Origin: Rothia aerolata
GTDB taxonomy: Bacteria > Actinomycetota > Actinomycetes > Actinomycetales > Micrococcaceae
Direction of reading: 5' to 3'
DNA: 64,000 nucleotides
NCBI RefSeq assembly: GCF_014635585.1
Contig: NZ_BMDC01000002.1
Location: 248,001 to 312,000 of the forward strand
Part shown: piece after piece, positions 26,011-34,744 of the stretch
How positions within the stretch are numbered: position 1 is the stretch's first letter
How the letters are laid out: each line of letters begins with the position of its first letter
Notes under the pieces: generated by a model
The model's database searches: none
Told to the model about the DNA's origin: nothing
Seen by the model: the letters and a program-made list of their open reading frames with translations, nothing else
Program-made: the position numbers and the translations under genes

Positions 26011-27027
26011 ATGAAGAAATTATTGGGCACCGTTGCACTTGCTAGCTCAGTAGCCTATGTCCTGAAACGCCACACTTACGTCACCAACCACGTAGCCTAC
26101 GATCTGCGAAACATTTATTCCTATCTTCCCCTAGCAATTCCCAGCCCTAGGATTATGGGGATGATTCCTGCTTCTCAGGCTACTGTTATACCCGAGCGAC
26201 AGTTGGTGACCGGAACGACTAAACGTAGCATTGTCGGTAATTCCCCCGACGCTGACAAACAGCCCTTTGAAGCAATTCTTATTGAGCCTGAGCACCGCAG
26301 CGACCTTGACGGCGCTGTACTCTGGATTCACGGTGGAGGCCACGTTGTTGGAACTGCCGGGATAGATGTGGATAGGGCAAGTTATCTGGCTTTTCAACTG
26401 GGAATACCTGTGCTGTCTGTTGACTATCATCAGTCCAACGCAGGCGGTCAGTTTCCGGGTGACCATAATGAATGCTACGCGGCTCTACGCTGGTTACAGT
26501 CTCGTGCAGATGAGATGAACTTCAATCCCCAGAAGATTGCGGTGAGCGGTAGCAGTGCTGGTAGAGGCCTAGCCGCCGGGATTGTTCAGCGCGCCGCCGA
26601 TGAAGGCAACGATGTTGCTTTCCAGGCCCTTGTATACCCCATGCTGGATCACGAGACGACCTACCGCAGCCGCGAAAATGATAAGGGCCGCGGTAAAATC
26701 ACCTGGACCCACAATGCCAATGTTGGAGCTTGGGAAACTTACTTGCGAGATGTCGACCGAGATAATTTACCTGCCTACGCTTCTCCTGCCCAGTATGAAC
26801 CGGTAGAAAAACTACCGGCAACCTGGATTGGGGTGGGAGATATTGACCTGTTCTTTGAAGAAGATAAGGCTTACGCTGAACGTCTTAGTGCAGCCGGTGT
26901 AGAGACTGAATTCTACATCGCAGACGGTATGTACCACGGTGCCGATGCTTTGGCCCCCGAGTCTCCCACAGCACAGAAGATGGTTGATTCGCTGATTGCC
27001 GCAATTCGGAGAGGTTTGAGTTCCTAG
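26011..27027 (+). CDS. Alpha/beta hydrolase, HSL-like esterase
   Basis: 338 aa; GAGAGGAAATT precedes ATG 26011. The oxyanion motif HGGGH (residues 107-111) and G-S-S-A-G with nucleophile Ser182 place it in the hormone-sensitive-lipase group; GDIDLFFEED and MYHGAD supply Asp and His near 278 and 308. The usual GDSAGG is here GSSAGR. An N-terminal hydrophobic stretch could be a signal or membrane anchor. Natural substrate unknown. It is more A/T-rich in third positions than dxr next door. Confidence 0.82.
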   Translation: MKKLLGTVALASSVAYVLKRHTYVTNHVAYDLRNIYSYLPLAIPSPRIMGMIPASQATVIPERQLVTGTTKRSIVGNSPDADKQPFEAILIEPEHRSDLDGAVLWIHGGGHVVGTAGIDVDRASYLAFQLGIPVLSVDYHQSNAGGQFPGDHNECYAALRWLQSRADEMNFNPQKIAVSGSSAGRGLAAGIVQRAADEGNDVAFQALVYPMLDHETTYRSRENDKGRGKITWTHNANVGAWETYLRDVDRDNLPAYASPAQYEPVEKLPATWIGVGDIDLFFEEDKAYAERLSAAGVETEFYIADGMYHGADALAPESPTAQKMVDSLIAAIRRGLSS

Positions 27028-27063
27028 ATGGGAACGGGCATCGCTCGCCGGTAGACTGGAAGC

Positions 27064-28377
27064 ATGAAATTTGGTGCTTCAATTTTCCGAGATTCCTCCC
27101 GTGACCGTCTGACTGCCGAGCTCACAGAGTTCCTGAAAGGCTCCCGTACCGTTACACTGCTGGGCTCCACCGGCTCTATCGGAACCCAGGGTTTGCAGGT
27201 GATTGAGCACCTCAACTCTTTGGCGGGGGTGCCCTCCCACTCAGAGAGCGCCCCTCTGCGCGTGCTGGCTCTGTCTGCCGGCGCCCGCTCCCTGCAGCTG
27301 TTGGCAGAGCAGACGGTGAAGTTTCGGCCCGAGCTGGTAGCGACATCGGGCAGCAAGGACGACGCCGCCCGGCTAGCCGAGCTCATTGCGGATTCCGCTC
27401 GCTCTGCCGGGCTGACCGGCTACTCACCGCGAATTACCCACGGCGAGACTGCCTCGACCGAAGCGGCGCAGGCCGGCGCCGACGTCGTCCTTAACGGCAT
27501 TACCGGTTCTATTGGCCTGCAGCCGACCCTGGCGGCGCTTCAGACGGGCTCCCAGGTGGCGTTGGCCAACAAGGAATCGCTCATTGCAGGCGGTGCGCTG
27601 GTGAGGGCTGCTGTAGACGCTTCACCGCTGGAGCAGCCCATGGTTCCCGTGGACTCTGAGCATTCAGCGCTGGCGCAGGCTCTGGCCTCAGGCCACGACT
27701 CCGAGGTAGATCGGCTGATTCTCACCGCCTCGGGTGGACCCTTCCGCGGCATGACCCGCGAGCAGCTGCACGAGGTGACTCCCGCTCAGGCGCTGGCCCA
27801 CCCCACCTGGGATATGGGGCTGGTGGTAACCACCAATTCGGCGTCCATGGTGAACAAGGCGCTTGAGGTGTTAGAAGCCCACCACCTTTTTGGTGTAGAC
27901 CTTGACCGTATCGATGTGACCGTGCACCGTCAGTCAATCGTTCACTCGATGGTGCAGTTCGTCGATGGCTCGACTATTGCGCAGGCATCACCGCCGACCA
28001 TGTTGCTGCCGATTGCGCTGGGACTGACCTGGCCCCACCGAATTTCGGGAGTGGCGGCTCCCTGCGACTGGACTACCGCCAGCGAATGGACCTTCGAACC
28101 GCTGGACTCTGAGGCCTTTCCCGCCGTAGAAATGATTAAGGTAGCTGGCAAGCGGGGTGGGACCTTTCCGGCAGTCTTCAACGCAGCCAACGAAGAGACG
28201 GTGGCGGCCTTTCACGCGGGAAAAATCCGCTTCACCGAGATTATTGACGCGGTTGAGAGAACCCTGCAGGAACACGAAAACTCGAGCGCCAAAACTGAAG
28301 AGAAGGATCTAACACTAGAGGCTGTGCTTGAGGCAGAGCGCTGGGCGAGGGTGCGGACGAATGAGCTGCTGAAATAA
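27064..28377 (+). CDS. dxr: 1-deoxy-D-xylulose-5-phosphate reductoisomerase
   Basis: 437 aa. NADPH site VTLLGSTGSIGTQGLQV near residue 37, ALANKESLIAGG, the metal site VPVDSEHSALAQ and the substrate loop SASGGPFRG (here TASGGPFRGM). It makes 2-C-methylerythritol 4-phosphate, the second step of the MEP isoprenoid route; ispG for a later step is at 34745. About 35 residues precede the usual start of the family, so translation could begin later, but ATG 27064 is the first plausible codon. Confidence 0.96.
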   Translation: MKFGASIFRDSSRDRLTAELTEFLKGSRTVTLLGSTGSIGTQGLQVIEHLNSLAGVPSHSESAPLRVLALSAGARSLQLLAEQTVKFRPELVATSGSKDDAARLAELIADSARSAGLTGYSPRITHGETASTEAAQAGADVVLNGITGSIGLQPTLAALQTGSQVALANKESLIAGGALVRAAVDASPLEQPMVPVDSEHSALAQALASGHDSEVDRLILTASGGPFRGMTREQLHEVTPAQALAHPTWDMGLVVTTNSASMVNKALEVLEAHHLFGVDLDRIDVTVHRQSIVHSMVQFVDGSTIAQASPPTMLLPIALGLTWPHRISGVAAPCDWTTASEWTFEPLDSEAFPAVEMIKVAGKRGGTFPAVFNAANEETVAAFHAGKIRFTEIIDAVERTLQEHENSSAKTEEKDLTLEAVLEAERWARVRTNELLK

Positions 28378-28413
28378 GTTGGAATGGGTTTGGGCGGGGT
28401 GGTTCTGCCCGGC

Positions 28414-28500
28414 GACGCCCTTAAACGCACGCTTCGCGATTCCGCTCACTTTTGAGTGCTCGCAAGCTCGCACCCGTATCGCTTCATCCCGATGCCAGTT
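28414..28500 (+). repeat. Constant-loop palindrome PE1a (long form)
   Basis: Loop 28417-28497 begins (G)CCCTTAAACGC and ends CCCGATGCCA, flanked by GAC and GTT, with an insert of about 58 nt (ACGCTTCGCGATTCCGCTCA ... CGCTTCATC) almost identical to that at 58707-58765. The flanking arms (CTGCCCGGCGAC; GTTGGCTGGGTCTGG) no longer pair with each other. The left one matches the arms of PE1b instead. Confidence 0.85.
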
Positions 28501-28561
28501 GGCTGGGTCTGGCTTTGTTCCGCCTGTGCAAGGGTAAGCGACCTCGCGGACCAGACCGTGA

Positions 28562-28627
28562 GGGTGCCTCTGCCCCGGCGACTGGCTCGGGGCTGGCGTT
28601 AAGGGTGTCGCCGGGGCAGAGGCACCC
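28562..28627 (-). repeat. Constant-loop palindrome PE1b (short form, inverted)
   Basis: Perfect 21-bp arms 28562-28582 and 28607-28627 (GGGTGCCTCTGCCCCGGCGA and complement). Read on the minus strand the 24-nt loop is ACCCTTAACGCCAGCCCCGA plus GCCA, the short constant loop with small changes. It stands in the convergent gap between dxr and pflA. Confidence 0.93.
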
Positions 28628-28676
28628 GCACACACCACCGCTCGTGGCATTTTATGCTGGGCTCCGCAGGAGGTAT

Positions 28677-29546
28677 TTAGTAAACAGTGAGGCCGCGGGC
28701 TCGGAACTGGTCGCGGATCCGCTCGACCTCTTGCTTGCTGGGCGGGTGTACGTCCTTGAGCTTGTAGTCCAGACCCAGGGTTTCCCACTTGTCGGTTCCC
28801 ATCTGGTGGAAGGGGAGCACCTCCACGCGGGTCACCGAGTTGGGCCAGCGGCAGACAATATCCGCCACGTTCTCCACGTTTTCGTAGGAGTCTGTGTAGC
28901 CGGGAACCGCCACAAAGCGAATCCAGACCTCTTTGCCAAGCTCGTTGAGCCGGTCGCCAAAGTCAATGGTGGGCTGTAGCGCGCGGCCGGTGAGATTATG
29001 GTAGGTTTCTTCGTCGCCGGATTTTACGTCGAGCAGAACCAGGTCAACGGATTCCAGAAAATCATCGCTGGCGTGAGCGCCCAGGAAGCCCGAGGTGTCA
29101 ATGCAGGTGTGGATTCCCATGGACTTTGCGCTCATCAGAATGTTCCAGGCGAAGGCGCGCTGCATGAGCACCTCTCCGCCGGAGATAGTGATGCCGCCGC
29201 CAGTGGACTTGAAGACCTTGCGGTAGCGCTTGATACGTTTGATAAGATCTTCAGCCTCGATGGGCTGGCCGTCTTTCATGTTGAACGTATCGGGGTTGTG
29301 GCAGTAGAGGCAGCGGAGAGGGCAGCCGTTCATGAAAATGGTCATGCGGGTGCCGGGACCGTCTACCGCAGTAACGAGCTCCCAGGAGTGGACAGAACCG
29401 AGTTTACCCTCGCGCATACGGGTGAGCTGCTCACTGCGTTCCAGGTCGGTCATTTCGCCCAGGCCCCAGGTGCCCGCACCGATATGGCGAGACGCCGGGG
29501 GAGCAAAATCCTGCTCCCCAGGCGTTTCTACCAGATGTGTAGTCAT
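28677..29546 (-). CDS. pflA: Pyruvate formate-lyase activating enzyme
   Basis: 289 aa. Radical-SAM cluster motif C-x3-C-x2-C at Cys75, Cys79 and Cys82 (NGCPLRCLYCHNPDT), then GGGITISGGEVLMQ and GSDEETYHNLTG-like DVKSGDEETYHNLTG. It uses SAM and a 4Fe-4S cluster to abstract hydrogen from the radical glycine of PFL under anoxia. About 45 residues precede the family's usual start. It is the last gene of pflB-grcA-pflA, 26 bp after the glycyl-radical subunit gene. A signal for read-through or a separate promoter in between is not evident. Confidence 0.95.
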   Translation of the reverse strand: MTTHLVETPGEQDFAPPASRHIGAGTWGLGEMTDLERSEQLTRMREGKLGSVHSWELVTAVDGPGTRMTIFMNGCPLRCLYCHNPDTFNMKDGQPIEAEDLIKRIKRYRKVFKSTGGGITISGGEVLMQRAFAWNILMSAKSMGIHTCIDTSGFLGAHASDDFLESVDLVLLDVKSGDEETYHNLTGRALQPTIDFGDRLNELGKEVWIRFVAVPGYTDSYENVENVADIVCRWPNSVTRVEVLPFHQMGTDKWETLGLDYKLKDVHPPSKQEVERIRDQFRARGLTVY

Positions 29547-29572
29547 TTGATTTATTCTACGGGTTTGTGTTC

Positions 29573-29830
29573 TTATGCGCCGTGATGGAAGGTACGGGAG
29601 AGAACATCCAGCTGCTGCTCGCGGGTCAGGCGAACGAAGTTCACTGCGTAGCCTGAAACACGAACGGTCAGGTTGGGGTAGTTCTCGGGGTGCTCCATTG
29701 CGTCTTCCAGAGTTTCCCGGTTGAGAACGTTAATGTTTGCGTGGTAGAGGCCGGAACCGGCCATGACCGGGTTGTTCGCGCGGTTTGCCTTCATATCTGC
29801 CAGGCGCTCATCAAAAGTCTTGACTGCCAT
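29573..29830 (-). CDS. grcA: Separate glycyl-radical subunit of pyruvate formate-lyase (GrcA-like)
   Basis: 85 aa from ATG 29830 with AAAGGAG upstream. Residues about 29-85 match the C-terminal tail of full-length [23 protein letters not shown], then [13 protein letters not shown] with the radical Gly in SGYA, ending [14 protein letters not shown]. The first 25 residues ([20 protein letters not shown]) have no PFL counterpart. Its gene starts 31 bp after the pflB stop. Because PflB here lacks this domain, the small protein should be a required partner rather than a rescue factor like E. coli YfiD. Confidence 0.92.
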   Translation of the reverse strand: MAVKTFDERLADMKANRANNPVMAGSGLYHANINVLNRETLEDAMEHPENYPNLTVRVSGYAVNFVRLTREQQLDVLSRTFHHGA

Positions 29831-29861
29831 GGTTATTACTCCTTTGTTTCTTATGGGGTGG

Positions 29862-31982
29862 TTAGTCTTCTTCGGGCACAAAGCCGGCGTCAAGAATACC
29901 AACCAGGTTCTTGATCTGATCTTCCTTGGTGCGGCCCAGTGCGGTGGGGGTAATGGTGTTGGTCAGGGAGATGCCGTCGAGGGCGTCCTGGTAATCCAGC
30001 TTGCCCACCGAGAGCATAGAGGCAACCATACCGTGGGTATCGTAACCGTTCTCGGGGTTTGCACCGGGGGAGAAGGGGGTACCTGCGCGGTGGCCGGAGG
30101 GGAAGCTACCGGTTGCCTTACCGTAGACCACGTTCGAGGTAATGGTCAGCACCGACTGGGTGGGAATAGCATCGCGGTACATCGGGATTGCCTTGATCTT
30201 AGACATCACGGTGTGAACGATGGTTGCTGCGATGTCGTCTGCGGCGTCGTCGTCATTACCGTAGGTGGGGAAGTCACCCTCGGTGATGTAGTCAACGATC
30301 AGGCCGGTCTCATCGCGAACCGGGGTCACCTTGGCGTACTTGATAGCTGACAGCGAGTCGGCAACAATCGACAGGCCGGCGATGCCGCAGCCCATTGCGC
30401 GGATGATGTCGGAGTCGTGCAGGGCCATCTCGATGGACTCGTAGGCGTACTTGTCGTGGCTGTAGTGAATGATGTTCAGAGCCTCAACGTAGGTGCCAAT
30501 CACCCAGTCGAGCATGTGCTCGTACTTATCCCAGACCTCGTCGAAGTCCAGCGGGCCGTCGCCGGAAATGGGCTCGTAACCCTCAACAACCTGCTTGCCG
30601 GTCATCTCATCGCGGCCACCGTTCATGGCGTAGAGCAGGGCCTTAGCGGCGTTCACGCGAGCACCGAAGAACTGCATCTGCTTGCCGACCTTCATGGGGG
30701 AGACACAGCAGGCAATAGCGGCGTCATCGCCCCACTGGTTACGAATCTGCGGGTCAGACTCGTACTGGATGGAGGAGGTCTCAATGGAAATAGCAGAGCA
30801 GAATTCCTTGTAGCCTGCGGGCAGGTTCTCGTCCCAGAAGATGGTGATATTCGGCTCGGGGGCGGGGCCCAGGTTACGCAGGGTCTGGAGCAGGCGGAAG
30901 GAGGTCTTGGTAACCAGGGTGCGACCGTCGTCAGCGAAGCCACCGTCAGACCAGGTTGCCCAGTAGGGGTCGCCGGAGAAAATCTGATCGTAATCAATGG
31001 TGCGCAGGAAGCGGGTGATGCGCAGCTTAATCACCAGAGCATCAATCATTTCCTGGGCGTCTGACTCGGTAATCAGACCAGCCTTGAGGTCACGCTCAAA
31101 GTAGGCGTCGAGGAATCCGGAGAGGCGGCCGATGGACATAGCGGCGCCGTCCTGGGACTTCACCGAAGCCAGGTAACCGAAGTAGGTCCACTGAACAGCT
31201 TCCTGGGCGGTCTGGGCGGGGCGGGAAATATCGAAACCGTACTTAGCCGCCATGTTCTTCAGACGACCCAGAGCCTTAATCTGCTCAGCGTGCTCCTCGC
31301 GGTAGCGGGCCCAGTGCTCGGAGAAGCCCTGGTCGGCTACGCGATCCTTGTCCTTCTGCTTCTCAGAAATCAGGAAGTCAACACCGTAGAGGGCGACGCG
31401 GCGGTAGTCGCCGATAATGCGGCCGCGACCGTAGGCATCGGGCAGACCGGTGATGATGTGGGAGGAACGAGCCGCACGAATACGAGGAGTGTAAATATCG
31501 AACACTGCATCGTTGTGGGTCTTGCGGTACTGGGTGAAAATCTTCTTAATCTCGGGGTTGGGTTCCTTGCCCGCTTCCTTAATAGCGGTCTCCACCATGC
31601 GCCAACCGCCGTTGGGCATCATAGCGCGCTTGAGCGGAACATCGGTCTGTAGACCCACGATGACGTCGTCGTCAGCGGAGATGTAGCCCGCATCAAAAGC
31701 GTCAATCTCAGCGGGGGTCTCGGTGTCTACATCGTAGACGCGCTGCTTACGCTCAACGGAGAGGTAGTCCTTCTCCAGGGTGTCCCACACGCGCAGAGTC
31801 TTCTCGGTGGGGCCTGCCAGGAAGGACGCGTCGCCCTCGTAGGGGGTGTAGTTGCGCATGATGAAATCACGAACATCAACGTGATTCTGCCACTCTCCGC
31901 CGACGAAACCCTTCCATGCCTCAGCCTTGGGGTCATTAGAGTCGAATTCGGATGCCTGAGCACGATCCGCGGTTACGGTCAT
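29862..31982 (-). CDS. pflB: Pyruvate formate-lyase, catalytic subunit lacking the glycyl-radical domain
   Basis: 706 aa from ATG 31982 (MTVTADR), nine bases after GAGGAG; the in-frame GTG at 31991 abuts that site. From [20 protein letters not shown] onward it parallels E. coli PflB. The catalytic Cys-Cys pair is in ACCVSPMK near residue 423. The protein stops after [26 protein letters not shown], the point where other PFLs continue into the radical-glycine tail; that tail is the next gene. It converts pyruvate and CoA to formate and acetyl-CoA anaerobically. Confidence 0.95.
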   Translation of the reverse strand: MTVTADRAQASEFDSNDPKAEAWKGFVGGEWQNHVDVRDFIMRNYTPYEGDASFLAGPTEKTLRVWDTLEKDYLSVERKQRVYDVDTETPAEIDAFDAGYISADDDVIVGLQTDVPLKRAMMPNGGWRMVETAIKEAGKEPNPEIKKIFTQYRKTHNDAVFDIYTPRIRAARSSHIITGLPDAYGRGRIIGDYRRVALYGVDFLISEKQKDKDRVADQGFSEHWARYREEHAEQIKALGRLKNMAAKYGFDISRPAQTAQEAVQWTYFGYLASVKSQDGAAMSIGRLSGFLDAYFERDLKAGLITESDAQEMIDALVIKLRITRFLRTIDYDQIFSGDPYWATWSDGGFADDGRTLVTKTSFRLLQTLRNLGPAPEPNITIFWDENLPAGYKEFCSAISIETSSIQYESDPQIRNQWGDDAAIACCVSPMKVGKQMQFFGARVNAAKALLYAMNGGRDEMTGKQVVEGYEPISGDGPLDFDEVWDKYEHMLDWVIGTYVEALNIIHYSHDKYAYESIEMALHDSDIIRAMGCGIAGLSIVADSLSAIKYAKVTPVRDETGLIVDYITEGDFPTYGNDDDAADDIAATIVHTVMSKIKAIPMYRDAIPTQSVLTITSNVVYGKATGSFPSGHRAGTPFSPGANPENGYDTHGMVASMLSVGKLDYQDALDGISLTNTITPTALGRTKEDQIKNLVGILDAGFVPEED

Positions 31983-32385
31983 TGTCTGCACTCCTCAATG
32001 AGTTTTCGATGGAAACTTGTTTTTCAAGTTCGGGCTTGTTTTAAATCCTAGTCAAAATCAGATACTAAGGTGAAGTGATGAGTGTCTTAGGGAGGGAATG
32101 ACCTATACAAAATCCCCGGAATCATACGGATTCAGGCCCCTTCTATGCACCTAAATTATTTAAAAAGCAAGGGAAAATTAATCGGAATTTTTACTATTAC
32201 GTTTATGTATTTTGCACCTAAAGAATGAGGTGGTTGTGACCTTTAGTAATTCATTCACTTGCGGGTGAGTCTTATTCAAAAGGTCACACACGACAGCGCT
32301 CTCGGGCTGGAGACCCCACCTTTGAATAACCCAGGTACCCCATCGCAGGTAGTCTTTCAGGACTTCCCTAGCTAAACGTGGTTGT
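31983..32385. other. Divergent pflB / site-2 protease promoter region
   Basis: 403 bp without a gene. The 180 bp next to pflB are A/T-rich and suitable for a regulated promoter. The half nearer the protease gene contains the spaced inverted repeat at 32235-32288. No recognisable FNR or Rex palindrome was found by eye. Confidence 0.5.
32235..32288. promoter_or_regulatory. Spaced inverted repeat TGTGACCTTT/AAAGGTCACA
   Basis: Ten-bp perfect half-sites at 32235-32244 and 32279-32288, centres 44 bp (about four helical turns) apart. TGTGA/TCACA are CRP/FNR-type half-sites, but each arm here would be half of a site. Confidence 0.45.
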
Positions 32386-33726
32386 ATGGTCTGCATGGGA
32401 ATTGTGCTCTTCATTGTTGGCGTGCTGCTGATGGCGGTGGCTATTGCTCTATCCATCGCCCTGCATGAGATTGGCCACCTGGTGCCCGCCAAGCTCTTTG
32501 GCGTGCGGGTGCCGCAGTACATGATTGGTTTCGGCAAGACCGTGTTCTCCCGGAAGATAGGGGAGACCGAGTACGGGGTCAAGGCTGTTCCTCTGGGCGG
32601 CTATATTTCGATGATTGGCATGTACCCGCCGGAGAAGGGTGCCGCCAAGCCCGGTCGGCTGGCTGACCTTTACCGCCAGGCGCGAGAGGCAGATGCTGAG
32701 CGGATTACCAAAGCTGATCAGGGCCGCCTGTTTTATCAGCTGCCGGTCGTCAAGCGCATCATCATTATGCTGGGCGGGCCCACCATGAACCTGCTGATAG
32801 GTATTGTTGCCATGGCGGTGCTGATCATGGGCTTTGGCCAGCAGCAGCCCACCACCGCGATTGCCACTATTTCTCAGTGCGTGCAGTCGGTGAGCTCTAC
32901 CAATGTTGATCAGGAAGCCGGAACCGAGTGTGACGCCGCTGATCCGGCTTCTCCCGCCAGCGCAGCGGGTCTGAAGCCCGGCGATGAGATTGTTGGTTTT
33001 GCCGGCGAGTCCGTGACCTCCTGGGACCAGCTCTCTGAAGAAATCAAAACCCACGCCAATCAAGAAACCCCGGTCACCGTGGTCAGAGATGGTCGGCAGG
33101 TAGAGCTGACGATCACCCCCATGCTGACCACCCGCCCCATTCTCAACGACCTCTCTGGCCAGTTCGAGAAGAACGCAGACTGCACCTATCAGACCGAGGA
33201 CGTCGGTTTTATCGGCATTAGCCCCACTACCGAGCTAAAGCCCGGCTCAGTGTCTGAGGTGCTCCCCGCCGTCGGACAGTCGATGCAGCAGATGGGCTCT
33301 GCCCTGGTGAAGCTGCCGGTCAAGGTCTACGGCGTTGCTGAAACCCTGGTCACCAACGGGCAGCGGGCTGAGGACTCCCCGGTCTCAGTGGTGGGTGTGG
33401 GCCGGGTTGCCGGCGAAATCGCCGCCACCGACCAGATTGATCTGCACTCTAAGGCGGCCTCACTGGTTTCGCTGGTTGCCACCATGAACCTGATGCTCTT
33501 CCTCTTTAACCTGGTTCCGCTTTTGCCGCTGGACGGCGGCCACGTGCTGGGTGCCCTCTGGGAGGGCGCTCGCAAGCTCTTCGCCAAAATCTTCCGCAGG
33601 CCGCAGCCCGGCCCCTTTGACCCGGTGAAACTTCTGCCGCTGACCTGGGTGGTAGCGGGGGCCTTCCTGGGTATGTCGGTGATTCTGATTGCCGCCGACC
33701 TCTTCAAGCCGATTACAGTCTTTTAG
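32386..33726 (+). CDS. M50 site-2 protease (Rip1/RseP-like)
   Basis: 446 aa. First membrane helix carries the zinc motif HEIGH (residues 27-31); a PDZ domain follows (AASPAGLKPGDEIVGFAGESV-like: SAAGLKPGDEIVGFAG), and the third metal ligand lies in LLPLDGGHVLGALWEG near residue 381. It cleaves anti-sigma factors or other membrane substrates inside the bilayer. Actinobacteria typically have dxr, this protease, ispG and the GNAT gene in sequence; here dxr is separated by the pfl genes. Start could also be ATG 32395. Confidence 0.93.
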   Translation: MVCMGIVLFIVGVLLMAVAIALSIALHEIGHLVPAKLFGVRVPQYMIGFGKTVFSRKIGETEYGVKAVPLGGYISMIGMYPPEKGAAKPGRLADLYRQAREADAERITKADQGRLFYQLPVVKRIIIMLGGPTMNLLIGIVAMAVLIMGFGQQQPTTAIATISQCVQSVSSTNVDQEAGTECDAADPASPASAAGLKPGDEIVGFAGESVTSWDQLSEEIKTHANQETPVTVVRDGRQVELTITPMLTTRPILNDLSGQFEKNADCTYQTEDVGFIGISPTTELKPGSVSEVLPAVGQSMQQMGSALVKLPVKVYGVAETLVTNGQRAEDSPVSVVGVGRVAGEIAATDQIDLHSKAASLVSLVATMNLMLFLFNLVPLLPLDGGHVLGALWEGARKLFAKIFRRPQPGPFDPVKLLPLTWVVAGAFLGMSVILIAADLFKPITVF

Positions 33727-33747
33727 GCTTCGCTCATTTTGTCTGTT

Positions 33748-33846
33748 GCCGTGAGAACGGTCGCCAGCTGACCCTCTCGCGGGCTCGCTAGCGCTCGTAC
33801 CGCGATTCACGCCAGCCCCAGCCAGCTGGCGACCTGTTCTCACGGC
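33748..33846. repeat. Constant-loop palindrome PE6 (diverged form)
   Basis: Arms 33748-33770 and 33823-33846 (GCCGTGAGAAC-GGTCGCCAGCTG) are complementary apart from a single-base bulge. The 52-nt loop ends ACGCCAGCCCCAGC, close to the ACGCCAGCCCCGATGCCA end of the short form. It lies in the convergent gap between the site-2 protease and MOSC genes. Confidence 0.85.
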
Positions 33847-33860
33847 TCCCGACCGGGGAT

Positions 33861-34520
33861 TTAGCGAAGCAGCCTGGCCAGCTGGTCGTGGTGGTGCTTG
33901 GGCAGGCAAGCGGCCTCATAGACCTTGCGTGCCAGCTCCTTATCTCCCATCTTGGCGGCAAAAGCCTCGCCCATCGTGATTCCGTGGGCCGGCGGCGTCC
34001 TAAAAATCAGTTCGTCGCCGGGGCGGATTTCGCCCGGTTCCACCACGCGCAGGTAGGCGCCGCAGTCGCCGTGGGCGGTGAAGGTCTTGACCCAGCCTTT
34101 TTGCCCCAGCCATTCGGCGAAGGTGCGGCAGGGCTGGCGGGGCACGCTGACCTCTAGCAGGGCGGTGCCTATTTCTACCCGCTGATTAATGACAACCTCG
34201 CTCCAAGAGATTCCTTTGGTGGTGAGGTTTTCGCCGAAGGTGCCGTTGGTATAGGGGGAGCCGTTCAGCTTGCCCCAGTAGTCCAGCTCCTCGCGGGCAA
34301 AGGCGTAGACCGCCTTGTCTGCCCCGCCGTGGTGCTTGGTGTCGCCCACAACGTCGCCGCGCACACCGGGTCCGTCGCCGTAGTTCGGACCGGGAATGAA
34401 GACTTCGAGGACGGCGCGGGGCTGCTTGCAGATGCCGGTGAGGCGGTCTTCGCCGGTGGGGCAGGGGAAAGGGGCAGCGATATTGGTGGAGAGCACGCGG
34501 GGCTGGGAAGAAGCTGTCAT
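33861..34520 (-). CDS. MOSC domain protein (YiiM-like)
   Basis: 219 aa from ATG 34520 (MTASSQPRVLS); a longer in-frame start at 34544 is less likely. Sequence KHHGGADKAVYAFAREELDYW, GTFGENLTTKGI and PRQPCRTFAEWLGQKGW (with the conserved Cys that binds sulfur or molybdenum cofactor) define the MOSC/YiiM group. Such proteins help detoxify N-hydroxylated compounds through the molybdenum cofactor or bind thiols. Partner enzymes are not in the window. Confidence 0.88.
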   Translation of the reverse strand: MTASSQPRVLSTNIAAPFPCPTGEDRLTGICKQPRAVLEVFIPGPNYGDGPGVRGDVVGDTKHHGGADKAVYAFAREELDYWGKLNGSPYTNGTFGENLTTKGISWSEVVINQRVEIGTALLEVSVPRQPCRTFAEWLGQKGWVKTFTAHGDCGAYLRVVEPGEIRPGDELIFRTPPAHGITMGEAFAAKMGDKELARKVYEAACLPKHHHDQLARLLR

Positions 34521-34744
34521 GGTTTTTAATGTAATCGGTGCCACCTGCCAAAGCGAGAAGCTTTCGCTATTCGATCAGCCCAACTCCCGCTAGCTGAGAC
34601 AAAATTTCCGCCACAGACCCGTGTGATATGCCAGGCACGAGAAGCCTGGCTCTTGGGACTTACCTGCCCTGTAGTGCACAATAGAAAGCGATATCAATCG
34701 ACTTTCACAGGGTCGGTTGAACGAAAAGTCTTTGGAGGAATATC

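Noticed and set aside
29831-29902. Frameshift explanation for the split pflB/grcA
   Set aside because: The extended frame upstream of the small gene ([12 protein letters not shown]...) is unrelated to PFL, and a proper AAAGGAG precedes ATG 29830.
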